From: Gallaecimonas mangrovi
GTDB lineage: Bacteria; Pseudomonadota; Gammaproteobacteria; Enterobacterales; Gallaecimonadaceae
Assembly: GCF_003367375.1 (NCBI RefSeq)
Contig: NZ_CP031416.1
Span: forward strand, 689,501-753,500
DNA: 64,000 nt
Reading direction: 5' to 3'
Shown: positions 9,682 through 19,137 of the stretch, piece after piece
Numbering within the stretch: position 1 is the stretch's first letter
Layout of the letters: the number at the start of each line of letters is the position of its first letter
Notes under the pieces: model-generated
What the model was told of the DNA's origin: nothing
The model's input: only the letters and a program-made list of their open reading frames with translations
Databases searched by the model: none
Translations under genes and position numbers: made by a program

Positions 9682-10134
9682 TTAAGATCGCCGCTGTTGT
9701 TGCAGGTATTTATCCAAGGCATTGGCAAAATCTTGGCGGTCGCTTTGGCTGATAGGCGGCGGCCCGCCGGTTTGAATGCCGCTGGCCCTAAGGGTGTCCA
9801 TAAAGTCGCGCATATTAAGGCGCTGGCGGATGGTGTCGTCGCGGTACAGCTCGCCCCTGGGGTTTAACGCCTGGGCACCTTTATCCATCACCTCGGCGGC
9901 CAGCGGAATATCGGCAGTAACCACTAAGTCGCCAACTTGCACTTGGGCAACAATGTGGTTGTCGGCGACATCAAAGCCCTTGGGAACCGTCAGGCTACGT
10001 ACCCATTTTCCTGGTGGTGTCGCCAGGGGTTGGTTTGCCACTAAGAACACCTGAGTTTGGGTGCGCTCGGCGGCGCGAAAAAGTATGTCTTTGATCACCC
10101 GCGGGCAGGCGTCGGCATCAACCCAGATGGTCAT
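9682..10134 (-). CDS. yaiI: YaiI/YqxD family protein (DUF188)
   Basis: Small cytosolic protein of 150 residues in the PIN-like DUF188 family; no biochemical role is established. Family hallmarks are [39 protein letters not shown] and the C-terminal [20 protein letters not shown] chose ATG at 10134, which gives the canonical [11 protein letters not shown] start; an in-frame extension of nine codons upstream is not conserved in the family as I know it. Transcribed leftward, possibly with the hypothetical gene downstream. Confidence 0.9.
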   Translation of the reverse strand: MTIWVDADACPRVIKDILFRAAERTQTQVFLVANQPLATPPGKWVRSLTVPKGFDVADNHIVAQVQVGDLVVTADIPLAAEVMDKGAQALNPRGELYRDDTIRQRLNMRDFMDTLRASGIQTGGPPPISQSDRQDFANALDKYLQQQRRS

Positions 10135-10350
10135 GGTATTACATCCTGGCAAAAACCCCATTCTACCTGCTGTTGGGGCCCACGGCTAAAACCTTAAAAA
10201 ATCACCAAGCCTTGGCGTATTCAACCCCGTGCTTAGCGTGGTGGGCAGTATTGCAGCTTAAGGTTTTGTTAAATTTTTCTTACCGTTTTTTAAGAGCGGC
10301 TTAAGTTAGTGACTATATTTTGCATCCGTTAATTTCCCACGGATGTCGCT

Positions 10351-11961
10351 ATGTTCCGTCAAAGCCTGTTTTGGGCCTTATTGGCTGCTTTTATTATTGT
10401 CGTCACCGGCAACCTGGTGCTGTTTGGCAAAATCGATGCTTTGCCTATTCCGGTTGCCGACCGCATTAACATGGCGGCAGTGGTGGTATGGCTGATGACG
10501 GGGGTTATTACCCTGCTGCTGTTGCCCTTTACCTTTAAGCCGCTGTTTAAACCGGTGGTGTCGATTATTTTTGCCGTTACCGCTGTGGCCACCTATTTTT
10601 GCTGGGCCTATGGCATTGGTATCGACCAAGACATGATCCGTAACGTGTTTGAAACCGATAGCGCCGAAGTCGGCGACCTTATCAGCCCGGCCATGCTCGG
10701 TGTTATCGCTGCCGTTATTGTGTTGCTGGTGTTGTTCTGGCGGTTGCCACTGGTGTATCCCAAGGGCATTAAAGGCGTTGGTTTTCGCGGTTTCTGGATG
10801 GTGCTGGGGCTGGTAATTACCATCTCCATCCCCTGGATGCAGTATGACCTGATGGCAGGCACCATTCGTAACTATCGCTACCTGCGCCATGATGTGGCGC
10901 CTGCCAACTGGCTGGTAAGCACCGGCAAATATGTGGCAAGCCTGACCCGCGCGCCTTTAAAGCATCAGCAACTGGGCCTTGATGCTACCTTGGAGCCCTC
11001 CAGCAAGCCGCGCCTGGTGGTAATGGTGGTGGGTGAAACCGCTCGCGCCGCTAACTTTGGCTTGGACGGTTACCACCGTAACACCACGCCTGAGCTTGCC
11101 AAAGACGACGTTATTAATTTTCCCAAGCTCAGTTCGTGTGGCACCTCAACAGCCATTTCGGTGCCTTGTATGTTTTCTTATGAAACCCAGAGCAACTTCG
11201 ATGTTGAGAAGGCGAAATACAGCGACAACGTCTTAGATATGCTGGCAAGAGCTGGGGTCAAGGTGTATTGGCGAGATAATAATTCGGGGTGTAAGGACGT
11301 CTGTACCCGGGTGAGTTATCAGGCGGTGGAAGACCTTAAAGAGCCGGGCAACTGTGACAAAGAATGTTTTGATAAAGGCCTTTATTACCAGTTGGCGAAA
11401 GACTTACCGGCCAAGCCAGAAGACATGCTGATTGTCTTGCATCAAAAAGGCAGCCACGGCCCGGCTTACTACAAACGTTATCCGCCGGCGTTCGAGAAAT
11501 TTAAGCCGGTTTGTGACAGCAACGAGCCCAAAGACTGCTCTGAGCAGGCGTTAACCAACACCTACGATAACTCGATACTTTATACCGACCATGTGTTGGC
11601 ACAAGTGATTGCCTTTTTGAAAAACGTCAAAGGTTACGACACCGGTATGTTGTATCTGTCTGACCACGGCGAGTCACTGGGAGAATATGGCCTTTATTTG
11701 CATGGCGCTCCGCGTTGGATGGCGCCGCCGCAGCAAACCCATATCCCCGGTGTTACCTGGTTATCCAAAGGGTTGATGGCGCAGTTGGATGTAAACGACA
11801 AGTGCATGCAGCAGCGCGCTGACGAGCCACATTCACAAGACGATATTTTCCATTCCTTGTTGGGGATCATGGGCGTGAAAACCAAGCTTTATGAGCCTAA
11901 GCATGACTGGTACAGCCCTTGCTCTGGTTTGAAAGTGGCTGCGAATACCAGCAAATCCTGA
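10351..11961 (+). CDS. eptA: Phosphoethanolamine transferase, EptA/MCR type
   Basis: Inner-membrane enzyme that transfers phosphoethanolamine to lipid A, a modification known to lower polymyxin susceptibility. It has 536 residues. Five N-terminal membrane helices (residues ~8-170, DUF1705) precede a periplasmic sulfatase-fold domain. Visible catalytic elements are VVGETARAANFG (metal Glu), SSCGTSTAISVPCMFS with the Thr nucleophile near residue 265, LHQKGSHGPAYYKRYP and LSDHGESLGEYGLYLHG. Cys pairs (CKDVC, CDKEC) fit the disulphides of the family. The gene is solitary with its own terminator; no PmrAB-like regulator is adjacent. Whether it is expressed or confers resistance is unknown. Confidence 0.92.
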   Translation: MFRQSLFWALLAAFIIVVTGNLVLFGKIDALPIPVADRINMAAVVVWLMTGVITLLLLPFTFKPLFKPVVSIIFAVTAVATYFCWAYGIGIDQDMIRNVFETDSAEVGDLISPAMLGVIAAVIVLLVLFWRLPLVYPKGIKGVGFRGFWMVLGLVITISIPWMQYDLMAGTIRNYRYLRHDVAPANWLVSTGKYVASLTRAPLKHQQLGLDATLEPSSKPRLVVMVVGETARAANFGLDGYHRNTTPELAKDDVINFPKLSSCGTSTAISVPCMFSYETQSNFDVEKAKYSDNVLDMLARAGVKVYWRDNNSGCKDVCTRVSYQAVEDLKEPGNCDKECFDKGLYYQLAKDLPAKPEDMLIVLHQKGSHGPAYYKRYPPAFEKFKPVCDSNEPKDCSEQALTNTYDNSILYTDHVLAQVIAFLKNVKGYDTGMLYLSDHGESLGEYGLYLHGAPRWMAPPQQTHIPGVTWLSKGLMAQLDVNDKCMQQRADEPHSQDDIFHSLLGIMGVKTKLYEPKHDWYSPCSGLKVAANTSKS

Positions 11962-11974
11962 GCTTGTTACATGT

Positions 11975-12005
11975 AAAAAGCCTGGCTAGTGCCAGGCTTT
12001 TTTTA
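11975..12005. terminator. Bidirectional intrinsic terminator
   Basis: AAAGCCTGGC-TAGT-GCCAGGCTTT stem with flanking A and T runs, between convergent eptA and the DUF417-like gene. Confidence 0.9.
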
Positions 12006-12788
12006 TGGCCGTTGCTGTTTTTTCACCAGCATCCACAAGGCCGCCAGCAGCAACGCATCTTTTAACAAAAAATTGCCGCTAGCGGTTAGCCAGTAATGCA
12101 TGAGGGCATCGTCAAAGCTCAGCAGCATCGACAGCTCCAGTAGCAACCAGGCGGCCAATACCATAGCGCCGCTGCTGCGACAGCGCTTTGGCAGTAACAA
12201 ACTCACACCTACCAGCTGCCAAAGGCCGGTGAATATGGCCACCCCTGCCACCGATGCCAGCTGATAAGCCCAAGCGGCCAGTGGCGAGCTTTTGAGTAAC
12301 ATGGCGATATCGCTTGCCTGTGGGCCGGTAAAGGCCATGGCTGCTGTCCAGGTAAAAAACAGCGCTAATGCGGCCAATGCTAGCCGCTTCGCCCACCAGG
12401 TTTGCCCCAATAGCCACAAGGGCAGGGCGCAGATAACCCCGTTTTTTAGCAAGCTTTGGCCAGTACCAATAAAGGGAAAGCCGCCCAGGCTATTTATCCA
12501 TACCGGGTAGTAAAAGAAGGCCAGCAATGGCAACGCTAATACAACGAGCGCGGGCCACAGCGCTTGCCTGAATTTGGGGGTTATTAGCCACAGCGCCAAC
12601 CACAGCTGTAACCCCGCCCAACCCATTGCCAGCCATTCAGGTATCACCACCGGGCCGCGCATCAGCCAAAAACTCAGGTTCATGGCCTTGGTCATTAAGG
12701 TAGAAAGGCCCTGCCAGAGAAAGTAACCACTTAGCAGCAGCCGGATCAGCCAATGCATTGATGTTGTGCCCAAGTCATCATTTTGCAT
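12003..12788 (-). CDS. DoxX/DUF417-like integral membrane protein
   Basis: Polytopic membrane protein of 261 residues, about eight hydrophobic helices. The C-terminal half has the pattern of DUF417/YkgB and DoxX proteins: a short amphipathic segment (LLKSSPLAAWAYQLASVAG), a helix ending in a basic loop (LLLPKRCRSSG), and a terminal helix preceded by NFLLKDALLLAALWML. The N-terminal half (YFLWQGLSTLMTKAMNLSFWLM) looks like a second, diverged copy of the same fold, which would make the protein a tandem duplication; that is inference. The ATG at 12788 has AGCAGGT upstream. Function is unknown; DoxX-like proteins are often tied to redox or thiol stress. Confidence 0.65.
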   Translation of the reverse strand: MQNDDLGTTSMHWLIRLLLSGYFLWQGLSTLMTKAMNLSFWLMRGPVVIPEWLAMGWAGLQLWLALWLITPKFRQALWPALVVLALPLLAFFYYPVWINSLGGFPFIGTGQSLLKNGVICALPLWLLGQTWWAKRLALAALALFFTWTAAMAFTGPQASDIAMLLKSSPLAAWAYQLASVAGVAIFTGLWQLVGVSLLLPKRCRSSGAMVLAAWLLLELSMLLSFDDALMHYWLTASGNFLLKDALLLAALWMLVKKQQRP

Positions 12789-12908
12789 AGCAGACCTGCT
12801 AACAATGCTCTTTATTTCAGTCTCTTCTTCGGTTTTGTTTATCTTTTGCTCTGGCGTCTAAGCTTGTGCTGTGTTGCCATTGGGAAAGTGGAAAAAGGGA
12901 GCTGAGCT

Positions 12909-13886
12909 ATGGGACTTTTAGTGAAAGGCCAATGGCAAGATAAGTGGTATGACACCGATAGCAGTGGTGGTGAGTTTCAACGTGAGGCCGCCAAGCTGCG
13001 TAACTGGGTAACGGTTGATGGCAGGCCTGGCCCCAGCGGCGAAGGTGGTTTTGCTGCCGAAAGTGGCCGTTATCACCTGTATGTGTCTTTGGCTTGCCCT
13101 TGGGCACATCGCACCCTGATTTTCAGAAAGCTCAAAGAATTGGAAGCGCATATTCCGGTGCATGTGGTCAGCTATCTGATGCTGGAAAACGGCTGGAGCT
13201 TTGACAAAAGTACCGGCTCCACTGGCGACGGCCTTTTTGATGCTGACTTTATGCATCAGATTTATACCCGCAATAGCCCGCAATACAGTGGCCGGGTAAC
13301 GGTGCCGGTACTGTGGGACACCCAAACCCAGCAGATAGTGTCTAACGAGTCGGCCGAGATCATTCGTATGTTCAATAGTGCCTTTAACGAGCTGACCGGC
13401 AATGAGCGCGACTTTTACCCTGAGGCCCTGGCACTGGAAATCGATGACATAAACCAGGCGGTGTATGACAACGTTAACAACGGTGTTTATAAGGCCGGCT
13501 TTGCCACCAGCCAAGATGCATACGAAAGTGCTTATGACGCGCTCTTTGCCAGTCTGGATGCGTTAGAAGAGCGCTTGTCGCGGCAGCGGTATTTGGTGGG
13601 TACGCATTTAACGGAAGCCGACTGGCGGCTTTTTACCACCCTTATTCGCTTCGATGCGGTTTACCACGGCCATTTTAAGTGCAACCGCCAAAAACTGAGC
13701 GAGTTCCCCAACCTCTTTGAATACGTTAAAGAGCTCTACCAATACCCGGGAATAAGCGAAACCGTGGATTTTACTCACATCAAGGGCCATTACTATGGCT
13801 CGCATCCAACCATTAACCCCAGCGGTGTGGTGCCCAAAGGCCCGGTTATTAATTGGGATAAACCCCACCAGCGTTCTGGGGTTTAA
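12909..13886 (+). CDS. yqjG: Glutathionyl-hydroquinone reductase, YqjG/Xi-class GST
   Basis: Cytosolic enzyme that reduces glutathionyl-hydroquinones, releasing the hydroquinone and glutathione disulphide. Length (325) matches E. coli YqjG. The N-terminal thioredoxin-like domain bears the active-site Cys in SLACPWAHRTLI. Family signatures follow: GWSFD, YTRNSPQYSGRVTVPVLWD, IVSNESAEIIRMFN. The helical GST C-domain contains LTEADWRLFTTLIRFDAVYHGHFKCN and the terminal VPKGP. It is a single gene with a terminator after it, divergent from the DUF417-like gene. Confidence 0.95.
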   Translation: MGLLVKGQWQDKWYDTDSSGGEFQREAAKLRNWVTVDGRPGPSGEGGFAAESGRYHLYVSLACPWAHRTLIFRKLKELEAHIPVHVVSYLMLENGWSFDKSTGSTGDGLFDADFMHQIYTRNSPQYSGRVTVPVLWDTQTQQIVSNESAEIIRMFNSAFNELTGNERDFYPEALALEIDDINQAVYDNVNNGVYKAGFATSQDAYESAYDALFASLDALEERLSRQRYLVGTHLTEADWRLFTTLIRFDAVYHGHFKCNRQKLSEFPNLFEYVKELYQYPGISETVDFTHIKGHYYGSHPTINPSGVVPKGPVINWDKPHQRSGV

Positions 13887-13891
13887 GGCAT

Positions 13892-13919
13892 AAAAAAGCC
13901 CGGCCAAGCCGGGCTTTTT
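13892..13919. terminator. Bidirectional intrinsic terminator
   Basis: AAAGCCCGGC-CAA-GCCGGGCTTT stem with A/T flanks, between convergent yqjG and ktrB. Confidence 0.9.
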
Positions 13920-13920
13920 G

Positions 13921-15282
13921 TTAGCCGATAGACACCGGCTCTTCGGCGTAGCGAACCCGGTGCACCTTGGGTGTGGCTAGCAAAAAGCCTAAGGTTAGCG
14001 GCCCAACCCGGCCGAGGAACATCATCACCATAATCAGCACTTTGCCGGTTTCACTCAGCTCCGGGGTAATGCCACGGGTTAAACCGACGGTGCCAAAGGC
14101 GGAGACCACTTCAAAACACAAGTCCAAGAACGGCTTGTCATGGTCGGTGATGCTTAGCACAAAAATCGCAAAGAAAATCAGCATGGTGCTAAGCAGTGTT
14201 ACCGCCAGCGCTTTAAATACCGATACCGCCGGTATGGCGCGGTTCATTACCTTGGTCTGTGGGCGGCGCAGCAAAAAGGCACGGGTGGCCGCGAGCAGCA
14301 CCACAAAAGTGGTGACCTTGATCCCCGACGCGGTAGAGCCGGGCCCGGCACCGATAAACATCAGCATGATAAACAGCATTACCGAGGCTGGGCGCATGCC
14401 CGACATATCAATGGTATTAAAACCGGCGGTGCGGGTGCTGACCGACTGAAACCAAGACGCCCACAATTTGCCGCCAATGCTGAGGTTGCCGAGGGTTTCA
14501 GGGTTGTTCCATTCAATCAATAAGAACAGTGCCATACCACCAAAGGCCAGGGTCAAGGTGCCCCATAACATCACCCGCGAATGCAGGCTAAGCCCTTTGT
14601 AGCGGCGCTTTTGTGCCAGTTCTGATACCACCGCAAAGCCAATGCCGCCGGTCATAAACAGCGCCGTTATTACCAAGTTAACGGGAGCCGAGTCCACATA
14701 GCGGTTAAGGCTGTCCGACGACAGGGCAAAACCGGCGTTGTTAAAGGCAGATACGGTATAAAAAAGGGCATGCCAAATGCCTTTGGACCAGCCCATTTCT
14801 GGCACCCAAATCAGGCTCAGCAGCAGCCAGCCCAAGCCTTCGGCGACAATCACAAAGCGGGCAAGGTGACGCACCAGGCGCATAACGTCGGTCAACTGGG
14901 TTTGGTTAAGGCTTTCTTTGACCAAAAACTGGTGGCTAAAGGATACCTTTCCTGCCAGCAGTAACAGCACCAGGACCCCAAAGGTCATAAAACCCAGGCC
15001 GCCCAGCTGAATAAGCACCAGCAAAACGCCCTGGCCAAAGTGGCTAAAGTGACTGGCAGTATCCACTACCCCAAGGCCCGTAACCGTGACCGCCGAGGTA
15101 GCGGTAAAAAAGGCATCAGCCACCGACAGCGGCCCATGCCGCGACCAGGGCAGCAACAGCAGCAAGGCACCCATGATGATCAGTGCCAAAAAGCCGCCCG
15201 CCAATACCATGGGCGGGGTGGCGCCTAAGCTTTTTTGTTTTTGCCATTGGCGCGGGCGAATGGCTTGATGCCACTGCTTCAT
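13921..15282 (-). CDS. ktrB: KtrB/TrkH-family potassium channel subunit
   Basis: Membrane subunit of a Na+-dependent K+ uptake system, 453 residues and about ten helices in four M1-P-M2 repeats. Selectivity-filter-type loops with conserved Gly are visible (TSAVTVTGLGVVD, NAGFALSSDS, TRTAGFNTIDMS, FGTVGLTRGITP). The length fits KtrB rather than the longer TrkH. Its ATG overlaps the stop of the upstream regulatory subunit gene, so both are translated together. Confidence 0.93.
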   Translation of the reverse strand: MKQWHQAIRPRQWQKQKSLGATPPMVLAGGFLALIIMGALLLLLPWSRHGPLSVADAFFTATSAVTVTGLGVVDTASHFSHFGQGVLLVLIQLGGLGFMTFGVLVLLLLAGKVSFSHQFLVKESLNQTQLTDVMRLVRHLARFVIVAEGLGWLLLSLIWVPEMGWSKGIWHALFYTVSAFNNAGFALSSDSLNRYVDSAPVNLVITALFMTGGIGFAVVSELAQKRRYKGLSLHSRVMLWGTLTLAFGGMALFLLIEWNNPETLGNLSIGGKLWASWFQSVSTRTAGFNTIDMSGMRPASVMLFIMLMFIGAGPGSTASGIKVTTFVVLLAATRAFLLRRPQTKVMNRAIPAVSVFKALAVTLLSTMLIFFAIFVLSITDHDKPFLDLCFEVVSAFGTVGLTRGITPELSETGKVLIMVMMFLGRVGPLTLGFLLATPKVHRVRYAEEPVSIG

Positions 15283-15929
15283 AGCACTTTCGACAGGGTT
15301 TGCAGCGACGGCAATTTGCCGAGCAACACCAAGGTGTCGCCCTTGGCCAGGGCCAATTCGTCAGGTGGGTTTTTTACCAAATCGTTACCGCGTTTATGGG
15401 CCACCAATGCCACTTCGTATTCGCCCAGTTTCAGGTCGGCCACGGTTTTATCGTCTAAGGCTTCGGAGGTTTCGATTTCCACCACGAACGCTTCGTTGCC
15501 AAGGGCAATATAGTCTTGTACCGCCGGGTAATTCAGGCTTTGTGCCACCCGCAGGCCCATTTCATATTCGGGGTGCACAATGCGGTCGGCACCGAGTTTG
15601 GCAACAATTTTATGGTGAGCGGGGTTTAGCGCCTTCACCCACACCTGTTTTACCTTGAGGCTTTTAAGGTGCAGGGTGCAAAGAATGGATGACTGAATAT
15701 TCTCGCCAATCGCCACCACCACTGCATCGCATTCCCCTAACCCTAATTCCGACAGGGCCGCTTCGTCGGTGGCATCTACCACCAAAGCCTGGGTGAGCTG
15801 CGGAGCCATTTGGTTAACCAGCTTCTGGTCACTGTCGAGCCCCAACACTTCATGGCCAAGGCGCATGAGTTCTAAGGCGATGGTTTGGCCAAACTGGCCC
15901 AAGCCGATAACGGCAAACTGACGTTGCAT
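15279..15929 (-). CDS. ktrA: KtrA-type regulatory K+ channel subunit (RCK domain)
   Basis: Cytosolic ring-forming gate of the KtrAB K+ transporter, 216 residues. Residues 1-140 are the RCK-N nucleotide-binding fold (QFAVIGLGQFGQTIA, GLDSD, VVDATDEAAL); the rest is RCK-C (ALDDKTVADLKLGEYEVALVAHKRG). I chose ATG at 15929, which puts the Rossmann motif at the usual distance from the start. An extension of 14 codons is open, but it lacks a good ribosome site. It ends in an overlap with ktrB. Confidence 0.92.
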   Translation of the reverse strand: MQRQFAVIGLGQFGQTIALELMRLGHEVLGLDSDQKLVNQMAPQLTQALVVDATDEAALSELGLGECDAVVVAIGENIQSSILCTLHLKSLKVKQVWVKALNPAHHKIVAKLGADRIVHPEYEMGLRVAQSLNYPAVQDYIALGNEAFVVEIETSEALDDKTVADLKLGEYEVALVAHKRGNDLVKNPPDELALAKGDTLVLLGKLPSLQTLSKVL

Positions 15930-16124
15930 AGACTGCTCTGTGCTATCCGAGTAAGCCTTCATTATGCCCAATTGCCTGTGGAACCCAAACTGAAGTTGCG
16001 TGGCGACTGGCGCATCTTGTTCTAGCCATCTATTTGTTAACTATCTGTGTTTTATGACAAATTAACAAAATGTTAATGGCATGTGTGTGACCTTAACCGC
16101 TAAGGACATGGCGACGGTGCAGCA

Positions 16125-18626
16125 ATGACATTCAGGTGGCGCTACTTGTTACTGGCGCTGTTGCTGGTCGCGGCAATGGCGGCAACAGCATTACTTTGGG
16201 TGTGGCCTAAAGGCTTGGTACTGGCTGATCTTGGCTGGTTTAAGGCCGGTAGCCTGCGTTACAGCCCGCTGCAATGCCCGCAGCTTGTGGCCAAGAACCT
16301 AAGGGTAATAAGCCTTTGGCCCCTTAAGCTCAGTATCGAGAGTCTTGCTATCAACTCTTGTGAAGCAAGCGGCGGCGGGGCAATACCGGCGCTACCGAGC
16401 GCTGAGCTTTATATCCGTGAGCTGCATTATCAAAATCTGCCGGTACTGAGCGCCGAGCTTAACAGTCAGCCGGGCGAGCTTAATGCCAGCTTCCGTCACC
16501 AGGCTTCCTTTATCACTCTGCGCTGGCAGCCAGAAAGTGGCCAACTGCAATGGCAGGGCGAGCTTGCCGATTATCCGCCAACCCAAGGCCAGCTGATGCT
16601 GCATGGCCAAGGGGTTTTTGATGGCGAGCTTCGCCAACTTAGCGTGTCGATGAAAACCCATAACCTCAGCATGGCTGGCACCGTGCTGAGCTTTAATGGC
16701 CAAGGGAAGTTGCAAGGCAAACACTGGCAGCTAGAGGCCAGTAGCGACGACCCGGTATCTTACGGCGCTATCACCGGCCGCTGGCAGCTAACCGGGCAAG
16801 GAGACTTGGGCAGCAAAGGGGTCTTGCAAGGCAGCGCTGACATGGACTCGCCGCTGGGGCTTTTGCATCTTAGTGCCAGCAGCGACGATTTTAACCATCT
16901 CTACTGGCAGCTTAGCGGTAACCATTTTGGCGCTGAAGGTGGGCTTAGCCGCCAGCAACTCACCATCACCAAAGCCAAGTGGCAACAGCAGCAAACGGCG
17001 CTGCAACTAGGCCAACCGCTGTCGTTGCCGTTAGCCGTCCAAGGTGCGGCGCCCTGGCGGGTCATCGGGCGCTATCAGCAGTTGCAGCTTGTTAGCCAGG
17101 GCAAGCTGCAATGGCAGAACGAAAAGTGGCAGTTAACTGCTAAGGCCAAGATCAGTGGGCAGCTGGCAGGCGTTCAGCTGCAAGGTAGCGTGCCTTTTTC
17201 GGCTAATCAAAAGCAGCTTACTTTGGCGCCTTTCACGCTGCTGGCAAAAAGCGCTTATGGCCAGGGTGAGCTGTCAAGCAGCGCCAACCAGCAGCTTGCT
17301 TTTGAAAAACCGTCGTTAGCGTTAACGCTGGCCTGGCAATACCGGCAGCGCCAGTTGTCCGGGCAAATGACCTTGGCTAATGACAGCGCCGGTGTTGTTG
17401 GTGGGGTAAACCTGACAAGCACGCCGCTATTGGACAAAGGCGGGCAAGTAAAGCTGCTGGGTGCTTATCGGTTAACGCCCACCCCCATGCTGCTAAAGGG
17501 CTCTTATCTGAGCATTAGTCAGGGGCTTTGGCAGCAAAACCTGCTGCTGGCTAGCCGCGCCAGCCTCACAGACAACCTGTTTTTTACAAACGGCCTCACC
17601 GGCACCTTGGCACTACAGGGGCAGGGGCTGGTGCGGGCTGATTTCAAGCTGCCGCCCTGGCAAGGGCGCTTGGCGCTCAAGGGACACACTGGCCAGTGGC
17701 AGCTGTCAGTGCCTGGCTGGCAAAGTGCGTTGCAAGGCAGCGCCCGGCTAAAGGGCAGCGTTTTAACCGGTGATGTAAACGGCAAGCTAAAGCTTAACCC
17801 GGCTATTAGCCAGGCTTTGCCGGTGCAGTTTAATCGTGGCGAGGTGGGCCTTGGCGGCCATTGGCAATGGCCAGAGCCTAAGGCTTTGGGCCAGCTTACC
17901 TTTTCAGGGCTTGGCGGCCTTTGGGGCGCCAGTCAATTTAGCGGCGGCTATGGCCAGTTAAATTGGCAATATCAGCATGCCTTGGCACTGCAAGGTGCCA
18001 TCTCCCTTGGCAGCCTTGATATCGGGACACCGGTCACGGCGCTTTCCAGCGACCTGGCGTATCAGGATGGACAGTGGCGCTTTAGTGAGGCAAAGGCCCA
18101 CTTACTGGCGGGCACCATCACGGCACCAAAGCTCGATTTTCCCGGCCAGGCACCGCAAGCCATTCACGTTGAAGGTATAGCGCTGTCTGCACTGGCGGCG
18201 CTGCAAGCCAAACCGGTTGTTGCCTTGAGTGGCGTGGTGGCCGGCACGCTGCCGGTGGTTTTAGGCCGTGACGGCATTGCTGTTACCGGCGGCGAGCTTC
18301 AAAACCAGGGGCCGGTGACCATCAAGGTGCTGAAAACCGCCGCCGTTGAGAATTTAGAAAACAGTAACAGTGCGGTGAAAGTCGCAATGGACACCTTGGG
18401 TAACTTGGCGGTGTCATCCCTTAAGGCCGGTTTTGACATGAACAAAAACGCCGATGCCACCTTGGATATTTTAATCAAGGGCCATAATCCACAACAGTCG
18501 GTGCCGGTTAATTTGCATTATCGGCACCAGGAAAATCTGCGCCGTTTACTGCGCAGCCTGCGTATCGGCCAGGAAGTGGCTGACAAGGTGCAATCAAGAA
18601 TCAACAGCCAGGGAGATAAACCATGA
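16125..18626 (+). CDS. ydbH: YdbH-family AsmA-like envelope protein
   Basis: Large envelope-spanning protein of 833 residues with one N-terminal membrane anchor (YLLLALLLVAAMAATALLWVW). The rest is a long series of beta-strands rich in Gln, Leu, Gly and Trp. This is the AsmA-like repeating-groove fold of YdbH, one of the paralogues (with TamB and YhdP) known to support phospholipid transport to the outer membrane in E. coli. The assignment rests strongly on the next two genes being YnbE and YdbL in the same order as in E. coli. Start codons of all three overlap by ATGA, so the trio is one translational unit. Confidence 0.9.
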   Translation: MTFRWRYLLLALLLVAAMAATALLWVWPKGLVLADLGWFKAGSLRYSPLQCPQLVAKNLRVISLWPLKLSIESLAINSCEASGGGAIPALPSAELYIRELHYQNLPVLSAELNSQPGELNASFRHQASFITLRWQPESGQLQWQGELADYPPTQGQLMLHGQGVFDGELRQLSVSMKTHNLSMAGTVLSFNGQGKLQGKHWQLEASSDDPVSYGAITGRWQLTGQGDLGSKGVLQGSADMDSPLGLLHLSASSDDFNHLYWQLSGNHFGAEGGLSRQQLTITKAKWQQQQTALQLGQPLSLPLAVQGAAPWRVIGRYQQLQLVSQGKLQWQNEKWQLTAKAKISGQLAGVQLQGSVPFSANQKQLTLAPFTLLAKSAYGQGELSSSANQQLAFEKPSLALTLAWQYRQRQLSGQMTLANDSAGVVGGVNLTSTPLLDKGGQVKLLGAYRLTPTPMLLKGSYLSISQGLWQQNLLLASRASLTDNLFFTNGLTGTLALQGQGLVRADFKLPPWQGRLALKGHTGQWQLSVPGWQSALQGSARLKGSVLTGDVNGKLKLNPAISQALPVQFNRGEVGLGGHWQWPEPKALGQLTFSGLGGLWGASQFSGGYGQLNWQYQHALALQGAISLGSLDIGTPVTALSSDLAYQDGQWRFSEAKAHLLAGTITAPKLDFPGQAPQAIHVEGIALSALAALQAKPVVALSGVVAGTLPVVLGRDGIAVTGGELQNQGPVTIKVLKTAAVENLENSNSAVKVAMDTLGNLAVSSLKAGFDMNKNADATLDILIKGHNPQQSVPVNLHYRHQENLRRLLRSLRIGQEVADKVQSRINSQGDKP

Positions 18627-18820
18627 AGCTTGTGCTGGCGGGGGTAGCGGTGCTGGGGTTATCGGCGTGTTCGCCGCGGGTGGCATTAGAGGCGCCTAAA
18701 GAGCCGATAACCATCAACTTGAATGTCAAAATCGAGCATGAGATCAGGGTCAAAGTCGATAAAGACTTGGATGCCTTGTTTCAGGACCAAAGTGAGCTAT
18801 TTGGAGGATCCTCCCAATGA
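18623..18820 (+). CDS. ynbE: YnbE-family outer-membrane lipoprotein
   Basis: Short lipoprotein of 65 residues. The lipobox LGLSAC is at about 12-17, so Cys17 would be lipidated. The mature peptide has one beta-strand-like stretch (PITINLNVKIEHEIRVKVD) typical of YnbE. In E. coli, YnbE stacks on the C-terminus of YdbH and links it to the outer membrane. Position and overlaps on both sides support the call. Confidence 0.92.
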   Translation: MKLVLAGVAVLGLSACSPRVALEAPKEPITINLNVKIEHEIRVKVDKDLDALFQDQSELFGGSSQ

Positions 18821-19137
18821 AAAAACGTCTGTGGATAATGGCAGCGGCCTTAATGCTGCCGCTCGCGGCCTGGGCAATGAGCCTGGACGAGGCCAAAAGC
18901 CAGGGGCTGTTGGGGGAGCAGCCCAATGGCTTTTTGGGGGTAGTGAAAGCGACGCCAGAAGCGGTGGCGTTGGCGCAAGACATTAACCAAAAGCGCCGCG
19001 AAGCCTACCTAAAAATTGCCCAGAAAAACGGCATCAGCCTCGAGCAAGTGGCGGCCCTTGCCGGGCAAAAGGCGATAGAGCGTACCCCTAAGGGCCAGTA
19101 TGTGAAGACGCCTGAAGGTCAGTGGCTGCAGAAGTAG
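18817..19137 (+). CDS. ydbL: YdbL-family (DUF1318) periplasmic protein
   Basis: Exported protein of 106 residues with a signal peptide ending ...AAWA near residue 20. It has the DUF1318 pattern: LDEAKSQGLLGEQPNGFLGVV, then INQKRREAYLKIAQKNGISLEQVAALAGQKAI and a C-terminal YVKTPEGQWLQK. YdbL has been proposed to keep YnbE from forming improper multimers. Its last 50 bases overlap, tail to tail, the coding end of the diguanylate cyclase on the other strand, and there is no terminator between them. Confidence 0.92.
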   Translation: MKKRLWIMAAALMLPLAAWAMSLDEAKSQGLLGEQPNGFLGVVKATPEAVALAQDINQKRREAYLKIAQKNGISLEQVAALAGQKAIERTPKGQYVKTPEGQWLQK

